DNA of 35,721 nucleotides from Methylobacterium sp. J-088 (GCF_022829295.1 NZ_JAKSYH010000131.1:1-35721); one strand, 5' to 3'. Counted from the stretch's first letter, positions 8,087 to 16,215 are shown. The notes: generated by a model from the sequence alone, not told the origin. Numbers and translations are program-made.

Positions 8087-8125
8087 CTGTCGTGTTTTGT
8101 GTGCGACGCGATCGGGCACGGCTCC
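8087..8125 (-). repeat. Solo B repeat
   Basis: On the plus strand CTGTCGTG is followed by a 15-base variable part and then GCGATCGGGCACGGCTCC, matching the solo copy at 217-258. In module orientation it reads on the minus strand, so it does not follow the nearest plus-strand stop. Instead it lies about 300 bases beyond the stop of the minus-strand gene 8421-8810. Confidence 0.7.
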
Positions 8126-8207
8126 AGGCGCTTCCGATCCCGCCCATAGAGGAACTGCCGGGCGCCCGATCCGTTGGTCCCAATCCCGAACTGATAGGAG
8201 CCGCGTC

Positions 8208-8411
8208 ATGGCCAATCCCGGCCTACCCGAGCCTACGCCCGGCGATCTGCCGCCGCCCCCGCCCATCCCCAATGAGGAGCCCGATATCGGCCCGACCGGA
8301 CCGCGCACGCCCTATCCGGTGAACGATCCCGGCATCGGTGAGCCGGGTGGCCCGGGTTCCGAGCCCGACGTATTCCCGGGCGCGCCGACCGATCCCGGCA
8401 CGCGCATGTGA
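8208..8411 (+). CDS. Small Pro/Gly-rich hypothetical protein
   Basis: A 67-residue acidic protein made largely of Pro, Gly, Asp and Glu, with PPPPPIP at 15-21 and repeated PG and EPG turns. There is no signal peptide and no membrane segment. The ATG at 8208 has a good ribosome site, ATAGGAG, eight bases upstream. Earlier in-frame starts lie inside the repeat region and are not used here. I do not recognise a family. The composition suggests a disordered protein. It is tail to tail with the next gene, which ends nine bases away. Confidence 0.65.
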   Translation: MANPGLPEPTPGDLPPPPPIPNEEPDIGPTGPRTPYPVNDPGIGEPGGPGSEPDVFPGAPTDPGTRM

Positions 8412-8420
8412 CGCGGGCGG

Positions 8421-8810
8421 TCAGTGGCCGCCGTGCGAGGTGCGAACGTCGCGCGGCGCGTTGAGGATCTCGGAGAGGCTCGTCACCACGTGGCGGGCCT
8501 CTTCGTCGGTCAGGCGTAGCTGGAACGGCGGCAGCGCGCCGGCCTGGAGCGCGACCACGGCCTGTCCCTCCTCGTCGGTGCCGACCTCGATCGCCGATGA
8601 CGTGACGTCGAGCATCGCGATCTCCTCGTCGCCCATCTCGTCCCCCAGGTCGGGCTCGTCGGTGTCGTCGATCGCCGTAAGGAGCTGACCGACGGCGCGC
8701 ACGAGGGCGCGGGCGGCCCGGGCATCCATCACCACCGCCGTCGCCTGATCGTCCTTCTGGAAGGACAGCTGGATGTTCGCACCGTCCAGCGAGACCGATA
8801 TGCCTGCCAT
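8421..8810 (-). CDS. Hypothetical protein, 129 residues, acidic
   Basis: Starts at the ATG at 8810 (MAGISVSLDG); the frame extends to 8882 but the extra residues look non-coding. No signal peptide. Residues 24-45 form a predicted helix rich in Ala and Arg, followed by an acidic stretch with DDTDEPDLGDEMGDEE near 46-61, a short beta-rich segment, and a C-terminal helix (TDEEARHVVTSLSEIL). The last residues contain two His. The pattern of beta-strands followed by TDEEARHV resembles small conserved proteins of unknown function. I do not recognise the family. It is divergent from the cold-shock gene. Confidence 0.65.
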   Translation of the reverse strand: MAGISVSLDGANIQLSFQKDDQATAVVMDARAARALVRAVGQLLTAIDDTDEPDLGDEMGDEEIAMLDVTSSAIEVGTDEEGQAVVALQAGALPPFQLRLTDEEARHVVTSLSEILNAPRDVRTSHGGH

Positions 8811-8950
8811 GTATCGTCCAGAGCCGCGCGCCGTAACTGTTTGCACGCACACCGTATATGCATCGCGGAGCCCCGAAATCACAGGGGGCCGTGCATCCCG
8901 GATGTGCGTTCCGCCCCAGCCTGCGACGCAGAAGATACGCAGCCGGCGCC

Positions 8951-8979
8951 TTGTTGCCGCCGCAGCGCTCGCCTAAATA
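8951..8979 (+). promoter_or_regulatory. Sigma-70-like promoter for the cold-shock gene
   Basis: TTGTTG at 8951-8956, a 17-base spacer, and TAAATA at 8974-8979. This is a good housekeeping match in a GC-rich background. Transcription would start near 8986, giving a leader of about 140 nt before the GTG at 9129. Long leaders are usual for cold-shock genes. Confidence 0.5.
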
Positions 8980-9066
8980 GGTGTGTGGGGGGCTTACCCA
9001 CCGAGGCTGACGCCGTTTTAGGTTCAGCGACTCGCGCCCCGCCACACTGGCCAAATCCAGAAAGAC

Positions 9067-9096
9067 CGTGGTGCACCACGCGGCCCTCGCGCCGCG
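9067..9096 (+). promoter_or_regulatory. Overlapping palindromes in the cold-shock leader
   Basis: A perfect 14-bp palindrome, CGTGGTGCACCACG, at 9067-9080 overlaps by two bases a second inverted repeat, CGCGGC at 9079-9084 with GCCGCG at 9091-9096. In RNA the two hairpins would be mutually exclusive. In DNA the first could be an operator. It lies 33-62 bases before the start codon and so inside the inferred leader. Confidence 0.45.
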
Positions 9097-9128
9097 CCGG
9101 TGGCCTATGGACGAATGAGGTACACTAC

Positions 9129-9338
9129 GTGAATACCGGTACTGTAAAGTGGTACAACGAAACCAAGGGCTACGGCTTCATCCAGCCTGACGATGGCGGC
9201 AAGGACGTGTTCGTCCACGTGTCGGCTGTCGAGCGCGCCGGAATGCGCAACCTGATCGAAGGTCAGCGGGTCACTTACGAGATCCTGACCGACAAGCGCA
9301 GCGGCAAGGACGCCGCGGGCAACCTTCAGGCGGCCTGA
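9129..9338 (+). CDS. Cold-shock domain protein (CspA family)
   Basis: A 69-residue single cold-shock domain protein that binds single-stranded RNA or DNA and melts RNA structure. The RNP1 motif KGYGFI is at residues 13-18 and RNP2 VFVHV at 27-31. The protein begins NTGTVKWYN, the usual Csp N-terminus. Translation starts at a GTG at 9129 with TGAGG eight bases upstream. The surrounding open frame extends back to 8841, but that part does not resemble a protein family and contains the inferred promoter. The leader of about 140 nt with competing hairpins suggests post-transcriptional control. Confidence 0.95.
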   Translation: MNTGTVKWYNETKGYGFIQPDDGGKDVFVHVSAVERAGMRNLIEGQRVTYEILTDKRSGKDAAGNLQAA

Positions 9339-9556
9339 TCCCTCGGCGGATCCGACCCTGCCCGCGTGATGCGCATGACGCGACGGGGGCCTCGGTAAGG
9401 ACCGCGAGCCGGCCGCAAGATGCGGCTCCCCCTTCCGACGCTACCGATCCGGACAAGACCGTCCGGGAGCAGGTCGCACCGGAGGCAACATCCCAGAAAC
9501 GATGCCGGATCAAGCAAACATCCGGTCCAGAAAAGATCAGAAAAGAAAAGACGTTT

Positions 9557-9793
9557 ATGTTATTCGAGTACACACGCCGCCGCGGCCTTCGTTCCCCCGT
9601 GACCGATGCCCCGACCTTCCGGGTCGGCAAGCTCGCCGAAGCGCGGAACGCGGACCAGACCGGAGCTGACATCAGTTATCTGATCGACCGCTCTTACAAT
9701 TACCATTCCCCACGCGAGCTGCATTGGCATCTCGCCGACCGCCTCGGGCTCGCCCCGACTGCGGTTACGCTCCGCGAAGCGCAGGCGAACTGA
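9557..9793 (+). CDS. Small hypothetical protein, 78 residues
   Basis: Basic N-terminus (MLFEYTRRRGLR), then a mixed segment and a helical C-terminus containing SPRELHWHLADRLGL and TLREAQAN. No signal peptide. The upstream bases are A-rich (AAAAGAAAAG) with no clear Shine-Dalgarno. Codon usage in the body is ordinary for the window, which supports coding. I do not recognise the family. The 218-base gap before it shows only short hairpins, such as CCGGAC/GTCCGG at 9449-9466. Confidence 0.5.
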   Translation: MLFEYTRRRGLRSPVTDAPTFRVGKLAEARNADQTGADISYLIDRSYNYHSPRELHWHLADRLGLAPTAVTLREAQAN

Positions 9794-9814
9794 GGCGCGC
9801 TCAGCGATCCCAGC

Positions 9815-10630
9815 TCAGCGGCCCCAGGCCGCGAGTACGGGATCACGCAGGGCCGCCGGGACCGCGAGCAGTTCGTTGTGGACCGGATCGGCCCGGTTGT
9901 ATGGGGTGGCTACGCCATCGAGGTCGCAGACGATCCCCCCGGCCTCGCGCAGGATCAGATCTGCGGCCGCGAGATCCCAATCCCGGGCATGGCCCGAGAT
10001 CATGCCCACATCGACACTCCCCTCCGCCACCCGCGCGAGCCGCAGGGCGAGCGACGGGATCCGTGCGATCACCGTGAAGTCCGGGTTCGGCCCGGCGCCC
10101 CGCGCCAAGCGGTCGAGCATCGGCTTCGGGCCAGTGACGCGTGCCCCTGGCAAGTCCTGCCGCGCATCCACACGGATCGATGCTTCGTTCCGGGTCGCGC
10201 CGCGTCCGCGCACAGCCTCGTAATCGACTTCCAGCGCCGGCGCGTGCACGAAGCCGATCAGCGGCTCGCCGTCGGCGAGCAGCGCGACCGCGATCGACCA
10301 ATCCGGGTGGCCCGACAGGAACGCCCGGGTCCCGTCGATCGGATCCACGATCCAGACGAGGTCGTGGCCGAGGCGCGCTGGGTCGTCGGCAGTCTCCTCC
10401 GACAGCCACGCCGCCCGCGGGACGAGCGCGCTCAGGCGGACCTTCAGGAAGGCGTCCACCGCGACGTCAGCCTCGGTCACCGGTGAGCCACCAGCCTTCG
10501 ACCAGATCCGCGCGGTGGTGTTGCCGCCGAGCCGAAAGTATGGCCGCGCGATGTCGGCGGCCTCGCGCATGACGGCGCGCAACTCCGGCATCAAGGCGGA
10601 TACGGCGTCGTCGGTGAGGGGCTCGGGCAT
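9815..10630 (-). CDS. Inositol-monophosphatase-family phosphatase (CysQ/HisN-like)
   Basis: A 271-residue Mg-dependent, Li-sensitive-type phosphatase. Metal-binding residues are visible: E78-E79 in LSEET, D96-P-I-D-G-T101, and the WD element R216-D-W-D219-L-A-A. I chose ATG 10630 because GGAG lies five bases upstream; an ATG at 10648 is also in frame. The family covers 3'(2'),5'-bisphosphate nucleotidase (CysQ), histidinol-phosphatase and inositol monophosphatase. The DPIDGTRAFLSG form is common in CysQ and HisN-type enzymes, and I cannot separate these by eye. The gene is divergent from the basic protein at 10989 across a regulatory-looking spacer. Confidence 0.87.
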   Translation of the reverse strand: MPEPLTDDAVSALMPELRAVMREAADIARPYFRLGGNTTARIWSKAGGSPVTEADVAVDAFLKVRLSALVPRAAWLSEETADDPARLGHDLVWIVDPIDGTRAFLSGHPDWSIAVALLADGEPLIGFVHAPALEVDYEAVRGRGATRNEASIRVDARQDLPGARVTGPKPMLDRLARGAGPNPDFTVIARIPSLALRLARVAEGSVDVGMISGHARDWDLAAADLILREAGGIVCDLDGVATPYNRADPVHNELLAVPAALRDPVLAAWGR

Positions 10631-10988
10631 CGTGCTCCGCGTAGACATTGTGGGGGCCCAGGGGCCTGTCGCGCCGTCCACCCGGTCGCGCGGATGGCTT
10701 TGCGTTCGGGCTGAGAGGATAGGGCACGGAGTATCGCACGCCCGACCCTCCCGTTGTACGGCGCCGCCCGCACCGCCACAAGGATGCTGGTTGATCAATC
10801 GATAACGAACAATCCGCGCAAGGAACTGTTGAGCATTCAAGGAAGCATTGAGCATTCCACAAATGACAGCCCTGTCCAGAATCGCTTAACGACGGCTCTT
10901 AAGCGGTGCGGAGGAGTTCGGGTGCGATTTTGCTTGGCATAACGGACGGCCCGGCAGCGGCCGCCACTTGCCCCAGGGACTCGGACCG
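10631..10988. other. Divergent intergenic region with repeat motifs
   Basis: This spacer of 358 bases holds AT-richer sequence near 10790-10870. It contains a direct repeat TTGAGCATTC at 10829-10838 and 10848-10857 (19 bases start to start) and an inverted repeat CGCTTAA at 10883-10889 with TTAAGCG at 10899-10905. No coding sequence is supported. It probably carries both divergent promoters. Confidence 0.55.
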
Positions 10989-11489
10989 ATGAACACTTCC
11001 CCGTACACGGACGAACGTCGCGCAGGACATTGCATGCCGGTTGCCGAGGGCACGCTTCATCTCACGGCCTCGCCGCTCCCGGTGATCGGCCGCATCCCGG
11101 GCGCCCGTCGCGCCGCCGGGATCGCGCTGGCCTACGCCGTCGAGGAAGCCGAGATGGCCGGGGCCGATCGGTTCAGCCTGATCCTGGTCGACGCCGCGGG
11201 CGGGGAACTGCACCGGCTCGGCTGCTTCGACGAGGATGACGTCGTCGCTATCTGGCGCGACATCGCGGCGCGCGCCGGACTGGTGCGGATGATCGTCCGC
11301 GAGGATGGCGTGCTCCAGCCTGTCACCGAGCAGATCGGCCGCCTGATCCTCGGCCGGGTCCGGATTCGTCGGCGCCACGCCGGGCTTGGCGGTCGCCGCC
11401 CGCGCTTCCTCGCTCGCCGCAAGACCGGCCGGTTGCCGGCGCGGCCGCAGATCTATCGCGGCGAGAACGAAATCATCGCCCGGACCTGA
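10989..11489 (+). CDS. Hypothetical protein with basic C-terminus (possibly DUF6101)
   Basis: A 166-residue cytoplasmic protein. I prefer the ATG at 10989 (MNTSPYTDERR) with CAGGGA upstream. Residues about 20-110 form a mixed alpha/beta segment, including an EEAEMAGADRFSLILVDA stretch and a helix with DDVVAIWRDIAARAGLVR. The last 45 residues are strongly basic, with RVRIRRR and RRPRFLARR, and end in IYRGENEIIART. From memory the layout resembles DUF6101 proteins of Hyphomicrobiales, but I could not verify this. The basic tail suggests nucleic-acid or acidic-lipid binding. It is tail to tail with ubiA, 13 bases apart. Confidence 0.7.
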   Translation: MNTSPYTDERRAGHCMPVAEGTLHLTASPLPVIGRIPGARRAAGIALAYAVEEAEMAGADRFSLILVDAAGGELHRLGCFDEDDVVAIWRDIAARAGLVRMIVREDGVLQPVTEQIGRLILGRVRIRRRHAGLGGRRPRFLARRKTGRLPARPQIYRGENEIIART

Positions 11490-11502
11490 TCGGCGCGGCG
11501 CA

Positions 11503-12465
11503 TTACGCGAGGGTGCGCAGCAGCGCGTCGGCTGTGAAGCCCGCGAATAGGATCAGGCCCGCATCGCGGTTCGAGCGGAACAGGGTCAGCGCCCCGCGCC
11601 CGTCACGCTCCCGCAGGGACAGGACCTGCCAGGCGAGATGCCCGGCGAAGGCCGCCACACCCAGGAAACCTACGGGTCCCGCCCCGGCCCGCCATGCCGC
11701 CAGCGCCACCAGCGCGGCTGCCAGCGCGTAGCAGAGGCCGACCGCGCCGCGGACATGCTGGCCGAACAGGCGGGCGGACGAGCGGATCCCGGCCATCTCG
11801 TCGTCCTCGATGTCCTGGACCGCGTAGATCGTGTCGTAGCCGACGATCCAGAACCACGCCCCCGCGTAGAGCAGCAGCGGCGATGCATCGAGGCGCGCGA
11901 ATACCGCCGCCCAGCCCATCAGCGCACCCCAAGCGAAGGCCAGCCCCAGCACGCCCTGGGGCAGCGGCATGATGCGCTTCATGAACGGGTAGATCGCGAC
12001 CGGCAGCAGCGAGCACAGCCCGATCAGGATCGCCTGCTCGTTGAATTGCAAGAGTACCGCGAGCCCCACCAGGGCCTGGACCACAAGGAACAGGGCCGCG
12101 TGGCGCGGCCGGATCTGACCGGAGGGGAGGGGGCGCAGCCGTGTGCGCTCGACCTGCGCGTCGAGGTCGCGGTCGGCGATGTCGTTGTAGGTCGAGCCCG
12201 CTCCGCGCATCGCCACCGCGCCGATCAGGAACAGCAGGCAGTGCCAGGGATCGGGAAAGGCTTGGTCCGCCGCGATCGCGGCCAGCGCGGCCGACCACCA
12301 GCACGGGAGCAGAAGCAGCCACCAACCCACCGGCCGGTCGATCCGCGCGAGTCGGAGATAGGGGCGCCAGGATCGCGGAGCGAGCCGCTCGACCCAATGG
12401 CCCGAGACCGCATCGGCCGGACGTCGATCCTCGATCACGACACCGCCCGTCGGCTGCCCGCTCAT
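11503..12465 (-). CDS. ubiA: 4-hydroxybenzoate polyprenyltransferase
   Basis: A 320-residue integral membrane prenyltransferase that attaches the polyprenyl tail to 4-hydroxybenzoate in ubiquinone synthesis. Both Asp-rich Mg-diphosphate motifs are present: N94-DIADRD-L-D102 and Y214-AVQDIEDDE (D218, D221, D222). Seven to nine hydrophobic segments are visible between residues 48 and 318. The N-terminal extension of about 35 residues before the first membrane segment is typical of alphaproteobacterial UbiA. GGAG lies nine bases before the ATG. It stands alone here and ends 13 bases from the convergent upstream neighbour. Confidence 0.95.
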   Translation of the reverse strand: MSGQPTGGVVIEDRRPADAVSGHWVERLAPRSWRPYLRLARIDRPVGWWLLLLPCWWSAALAAIAADQAFPDPWHCLLFLIGAVAMRGAGSTYNDIADRDLDAQVERTRLRPLPSGQIRPRHAALFLVVQALVGLAVLLQFNEQAILIGLCSLLPVAIYPFMKRIMPLPQGVLGLAFAWGALMGWAAVFARLDASPLLLYAGAWFWIVGYDTIYAVQDIEDDEMAGIRSSARLFGQHVRGAVGLCYALAAALVALAAWRAGAGPVGFLGVAAFAGHLAWQVLSLRERDGRGALTLFRSNRDAGLILFAGFTADALLRTLA

Positions 12466-12542
12466 CGGCCGGATCTCCGGGCGTCCCGCATGTCGATCCC
12501 CCCGCCGTCGCGGAGGAAGAATTCGCGTCGGATCCGCAACCC

Positions 12543-12648
12543 CTTAGAGCCGTGCCCGATCGTGTTGCAATCGGGCGCGGCTCTCGGATCTCGCATTGAC
12601 GCGCTCTTTCGTGCCGAATGGGCGACAAATTCGGTGAAGAGCGCGCGC
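12543..12648 (-). repeat. Composite A-B intergenic module, copy 2
   Basis: Read on the minus strand, unit A starts nine bases after the stop of the 159-residue protein gene. It contains CCGAA and TTCGG arms and reaches AGAGCGCG; exactly 22 nt later unit B begins GAGAGCCGCGCCCGATTG. Here B is a nearly perfect palindrome of about 15-bp arms (12545-12559 and 12569-12583) ending in GGCTCTAAG. Order, spacing and orientation equal copies 1 and 3. Confidence 0.85.
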
Positions 12649-12655
12649 GACGCTC

Positions 12656-13135
12656 TTACAGCGCGCCCTGCGGCAGCTTGAAGCTGCCGGTCAGGCCCGG
12701 ACCGCCGAGCAGGCCGCCGCCCTGGCCGCTGGCCTGAGCCGAGGCCTGCGCGCGGGCCTGGGCCTCCATCTTGGTCGCCTGGGCGGCCACGCTGCAGATC
12801 TTGGTGCGGATGCCGCTGACCTTCATGTGGTCGGCCTTGAAGCCCTCCGCGAAGGAATCGGGGATCGAGCACCATTCCTTGTTGGCGGTGATCCACTTCA
12901 TGCCCTCGGCACCGTTGGACTGGAGCCGTCCGAACAGGGCGCAGGCCTCCTGCGGGGTCATCTTCTTCTTCGTCTGCGAGGCCGCGTTCGCCTTGCTGAC
13001 CAGCGCCTTGCGCTCGGCCAGGGTCTTCTGGATCGCGCCGCATTCCGGTGCAGCGCTCTGCGCGGAGGCTGCCGTGCCGACCATCACGGTGCCGACCAGC
13101 ACCGCCGCTCCCAGACTCAACCGCCCCTTCACCAT
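12656..13135 (-). CDS. Small secreted four-Cys protein, unknown function
   Basis: A 159-residue exported protein. I chose ATG 13135 because GAGGGAG sits seven bases upstream. The longer frame to 13207 lacks a ribosome site and would bury the signal peptide. The signal peptide ends near residue 25 (ASAQ). The mature part has Cys in PECGAI, EACALF, EWCSIP and KICSVA, likely forming two disulfides, and a Lys-rich helix in between. The C-terminus is low-complexity (AQARAQASAQASGQGGG). I do not recognise the family. The composite repeat follows nine bases after the stop. Confidence 0.75.
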   Translation of the reverse strand: MVKGRLSLGAAVLVGTVMVGTAASAQSAAPECGAIQKTLAERKALVSKANAASQTKKKMTPQEACALFGRLQSNGAEGMKWITANKEWCSIPDSFAEGFKADHMKVSGIRTKICSVAAQATKMEAQARAQASAQASGQGGGLLGGPGLTGSFKLPQGAL

Positions 13136-13355
13136 CCCGCAACTCCCTCGACGCCCCTGCCGAATCCGCGTGCGGCCGGCCCAATTCCGTATTGATGGGT
13201 TCGCCATAGGAATGTGGCGTCAATCGAGCGACAAACCGGCTCTCCCAGACGACTATGCGTCGAAAGCCGAAAAGCCGCGGTCGTAACCCTTTGGCAACAC
13301 TTTCGTCGGCGCCTCCGGCGTTGACAGGGTCGAGTCGCCTTGCGACCACGCCGGC

Positions 13356-14108
13356 ATGCCGGCCTACGATTTCACCGCCCCGCGCCTCCACGTCGCGGCC
13401 GACCTTGCCGAGGGTGTGAGCCTGCCGCTCGAACGGGCGCAGGCGAACTATCTGCTGAACGTCCTGCGCCGGGGGCCGGACGACCCCGTTCTGGTCTTCA
13501 ACGGCCGCGACGGCGAGTGGCGGGCCCATCTGATCCAGACGGGACGGAAGGGCGCCGACCTGCGCGTCGCCGTGCAGACCCGCCCGCAGCCTGCGCCCGC
13601 CGATCTCCATTACCTGTTCGCCCCGCTGAAAAGCGCACGCCTGGATTATCTCGCGCAGAAGGCGGTCGAGATGGGGGCCGGTACGATCCGGCCGGTGATC
13701 ACCCGCTATACGCAAGGTGACCGGGTCAACATGGACCGCCTGCGTGCCAACGCGGTCGAGGCCGCGGAGCAGTGCGGCATCCTGGCGATCCCGGACTGTC
13801 CGGATCCCGAGCGGCTCGCCGACGTGCTGGAAGACCTCGATCCCGAGCGGCTCGTCGTGTTCTGCGACGAGGACGCGCCGGTGCGCGACCCGGTGAAGGC
13901 GCTCGCGGCCGCAGCCGATCCCGAGGCGCCGCCGCCGCTCGCCGTGCTGGTCGGGCCGGAGGGCGGCTTCTCAGACGAGGAACGGGTCCTGATCCGGGCC
14001 CGGCCCAACACAGTCGCCCTGTCGCTCGGCCCGCGGATCCTGCGGGCCGACACCGCAGCGGTCGCGGTGCTGGCCCTGGTCCAGGCCGTGCTCGGTGACG
14101 CGCGGTGA
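13356..14108 (+). CDS. rsmE: 16S rRNA (uracil1498-N3)-methyltransferase
   Basis: A 250-residue SPOUT-superfamily enzyme that methylates U1498 of 16S rRNA with S-adenosylmethionine. A PUA-like N-terminal domain covers about residues 1-75, with LLNVLRR near 33-39. The trefoil-knot domain follows. Its AdoMet-binding loops are LVGPEGGFS at 198-206 and LSLGPRILRADTA at 222-234. EAAEQCG at 135-141 is the conserved substrate-side element. The length is normal. The start at 13356 gives the typical family N-terminus (YDFTAPRLHV). No clear Shine-Dalgarno is visible. The next plus-strand gene, gshA, follows after about 290 bases; rsmE-gshA neighbours are common in Hyphomicrobiales. Confidence 0.95.
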   Translation: MPAYDFTAPRLHVAADLAEGVSLPLERAQANYLLNVLRRGPDDPVLVFNGRDGEWRAHLIQTGRKGADLRVAVQTRPQPAPADLHYLFAPLKSARLDYLAQKAVEMGAGTIRPVITRYTQGDRVNMDRLRANAVEAAEQCGILAIPDCPDPERLADVLEDLDPERLVVFCDEDAPVRDPVKALAAAADPEAPPPLAVLVGPEGGFSDEERVLIRARPNTVALSLGPRILRADTAAVAVLALVQAVLGDAR

Positions 14109-14399
14109 TGGACGCGACGGCCAAATTTCATGTGTGCCCGCGCACATCGGGGCGTGGCGGCGTCTGATTGTTTCCGCAGTACGGACGTGTTCGCGCATGT
14201 CGGTCCACGGCGCCGCGTTGTGGGTTCTCGGCGCCTCGACTATGTGCGTGAACGGACGCCGCCTGCGCCGCGCCCTTGTCGGGGTCGGGGGCGGGCGTCC
14301 GCCCGGACCCCGTTCGCCGGTGGGGGAACCGGACGGACCCGTCGGAGCAACCCGGCGCGCTCATCCCAGGCTCAGGTCAGACGCACGGACGGGTGGCGC

Positions 14400-15767
14400 A
14401 TGGCGCGCGACAGCAACGACAGCACGCCGATTACCTCGCGTGCCGAACTGATCGAATGGTTCGCGGCCGGCGAGAAGCCACGCGCGCGATTCGCCATTGG
14501 GACCGAGCACGAGAAGATCCCGTTCTACCGGGACAACCGGGCGCCCGTGCCGTACGACGGGGACCGGGGCATCAAAGCCCTTCTGGAGGGCCTCGCTCGC
14601 GAGACGGGCTGGGAGCCGATCCTCGACATGGGCCACATCATCGGCCTCGCGGCCGAGGAGGGCGGGGCGATCTCGATCGAGCCCGGCGGGCAGTTCGAGC
14701 TGTCCGGCGCGGCCCTGCCGGACGTCCACGGCACCGCGGCGGAACTCGCGACCCACCTCGCGGCCACCAAGCGGGTGGCCGATCCCCTGGGCATCGAATT
14801 CCTGACCCTCGGCATGAGCCCGAAATGGCGCCGGGACGAGACCCCGGTTATGCCCAAGAGCCGCTACAAGATCATGGCGTCCTACATGCCGAAGGTCGGA
14901 TCGCTGGGCCTCGACATGATGCTGCGCACCGCCACCGTGCAGGTGAATCTCGATTTCGCCTCCGAGGCCGACATGGTGCGCAAGATGCGCGCCTCCCTGG
15001 CGCTACAGCCAGTCGCCACCGCGCTCTTCGCCAACTCGCCGTTCACCGACGGGCGGCCGAACGGGTTTCTGTCCCGCCGCTCCGAGATCTGGCGCGATAC
15101 CGATCCCGACCGCACCGGCATGCTGCCCTTCGCGTTCGAGCCCGGGTTCGGCTACGAGGCCTACGCCGACTGGCTGCTCGACATGCCGATGTACTTCGTC
15201 AAGCGCGGCGACACCTACCACGACGTGTCGGGTGCCTCGTTCCGCGACTTGATGGCTGGCAAGCTGCCGCAGCTCCAGGGCGAGTACGCCACGGTGGCGG
15301 ATTGGGCCAACCATGCCTCGACCGCCTTCCCCGAGGTGCGGCTCAAGCGCTTCCTCGAAATGCGCGGGGCCGATGTCGGCGATCCCGGCATGATCGCCGC
15401 TCAAGCGGCCTTCTGGGCCGGGCTACTCTATGACGAATCGGCCCTCGACGCCGCCCTGGACCTCGTGAAGGGCTGGAATGCGGCCAACCGCGAGGCTGCA
15501 CGGGCCACGGCGCCGCGGCTCGGCTTGGCCACCCCGGTGGCCCACACGACGCTGGGCGCGGTCGCCGCCGAGGCCCTGGCCATTGCACGGTCCGGCCTGC
15601 GCGCGCGCAGCCGCCGCGACGCCGAGGGTCGCGACGAGACGATATATCTTCAGCCGCTGGAAGCCATCGTGGCGGCCGGCCGGACCCGGGCCGACGATCT
15701 GCTCGCCGATTATGAGGGCCGCTGGGGCGCCTGCGTGCGCGCGACCTTCTCGGAATGCGTGTTTTAA
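14400..15767 (+). CDS. gshA: Glutamate-cysteine ligase, plant/alphaproteobacterial type
   Basis: A 455-residue ATP-dependent ligase forming gamma-glutamylcysteine, the first step of glutathione synthesis. The start ATG at 14400 (MARDSND) gives the family's normal length. The open frame extends 90 residues further upstream into non-coding sequence. Family features include the N-terminal FAIGTEHEKIPF near residues 34-45, ISIEPGGQFELSG near 90-102, and LGMSPKW near 137-143, which are substrate and Mg sites in this GCS2 group. It belongs to the type found in plants and alphaproteobacteria, not the Escherichia type. The enzyme also supports glutathione-linked formaldehyde detoxification in methylotroph relatives, which is a context inference. 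Confidence 0.95.
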   Translation: MARDSNDSTPITSRAELIEWFAAGEKPRARFAIGTEHEKIPFYRDNRAPVPYDGDRGIKALLEGLARETGWEPILDMGHIIGLAAEEGGAISIEPGGQFELSGAALPDVHGTAAELATHLAATKRVADPLGIEFLTLGMSPKWRRDETPVMPKSRYKIMASYMPKVGSLGLDMMLRTATVQVNLDFASEADMVRKMRASLALQPVATALFANSPFTDGRPNGFLSRRSEIWRDTDPDRTGMLPFAFEPGFGYEAYADWLLDMPMYFVKRGDTYHDVSGASFRDLMAGKLPQLQGEYATVADWANHASTAFPEVRLKRFLEMRGADVGDPGMIAAQAAFWAGLLYDESALDAALDLVKGWNAANREAARATAPRLGLATPVAHTTLGAVAAEALAIARSGLRARSRRDAEGRDETIYLQPLEAIVAAGRTRADDLLADYEGRWGACVRATFSECVF

Positions 15768-15864
15768 GGCTGCGTTGACGTTGCGAACGCGCCAGCGCGA
15801 CGCAAGCCCGAAGCGTAATGATGGACCATTCCGAAGCATGCCGTCATGCGCAGGAGAGTGTTCC

Positions 15865-16185
15865 ATGATTCGCTACGCCGCCGCCCTGCTGGCCGGGATG
15901 GTATCCCTGTCGGTCAGCGCCGGTCCGAGCTTCGCCGCCGATCCGCCGCAGTATCGCGCAGGACCAAATATGGGCCGCCGCATCGCCGGCCCGCCGCCGG
16001 GGCCGACCCGGCCACCATTCTACAGCTACTACGGTGAGTACCAGTACCCGGTGCCGTTCGGGTACGGCTACGCCTACGCGCCGACGCGCTCCCACGGTTT
16101 CGAGTACGGCTATTATGGGCCCCGCTACGCGTGGTCCGACCCGGATTGGTATGACGGGCCCGCCTTCAGCCATCCCGAATGGTGA
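15865..16185 (+). CDS. Small secreted Tyr/Pro-rich protein
   Basis: A 106-residue exported protein. The ATG at 15865 has AGGAGAG about seven bases upstream. The signal peptide ends near residue 25 (SFAA-D). The mature part is rich in Tyr, Pro and Gly, with PPPGPTRPPFYSYY and repeated YGY and YAY elements. It has no Cys and no membrane segment. Similar short YG-rich secreted proteins are frequent in Hyphomicrobiales, and their role is unknown. The third composite repeat module follows its stop in the same orientation. Confidence 0.7.
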   Translation: MIRYAAALLAGMVSLSVSAGPSFAADPPQYRAGPNMGRRIAGPPPGPTRPPFYSYYGEYQYPVPFGYGYAYAPTRSHGFEYGYYGPRYAWSDPDWYDGPAFSHPEW

Positions 16186-16215
16186 GCGGAACCGGTTCGC
16201 CGAAGCGGTGAGGTC

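Larger units (their letters stand above)
7767..8207. other. Long spacer with C/G-rich repeat elements, no gene seen
   Basis: No convincing coding sequence. Two diverged tandem-like segments each begin CGGAT-x-CAC and end in a pyrimidine tract followed by a G tract: about 7813-7887 and 7890-7960. The second ends in the large inverted repeat listed separately. A solo B repeat sits at 8087-8125. A Shine-Dalgarno-like ATAGGAG for the next gene occupies 8194-8200. Confidence 0.6.
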
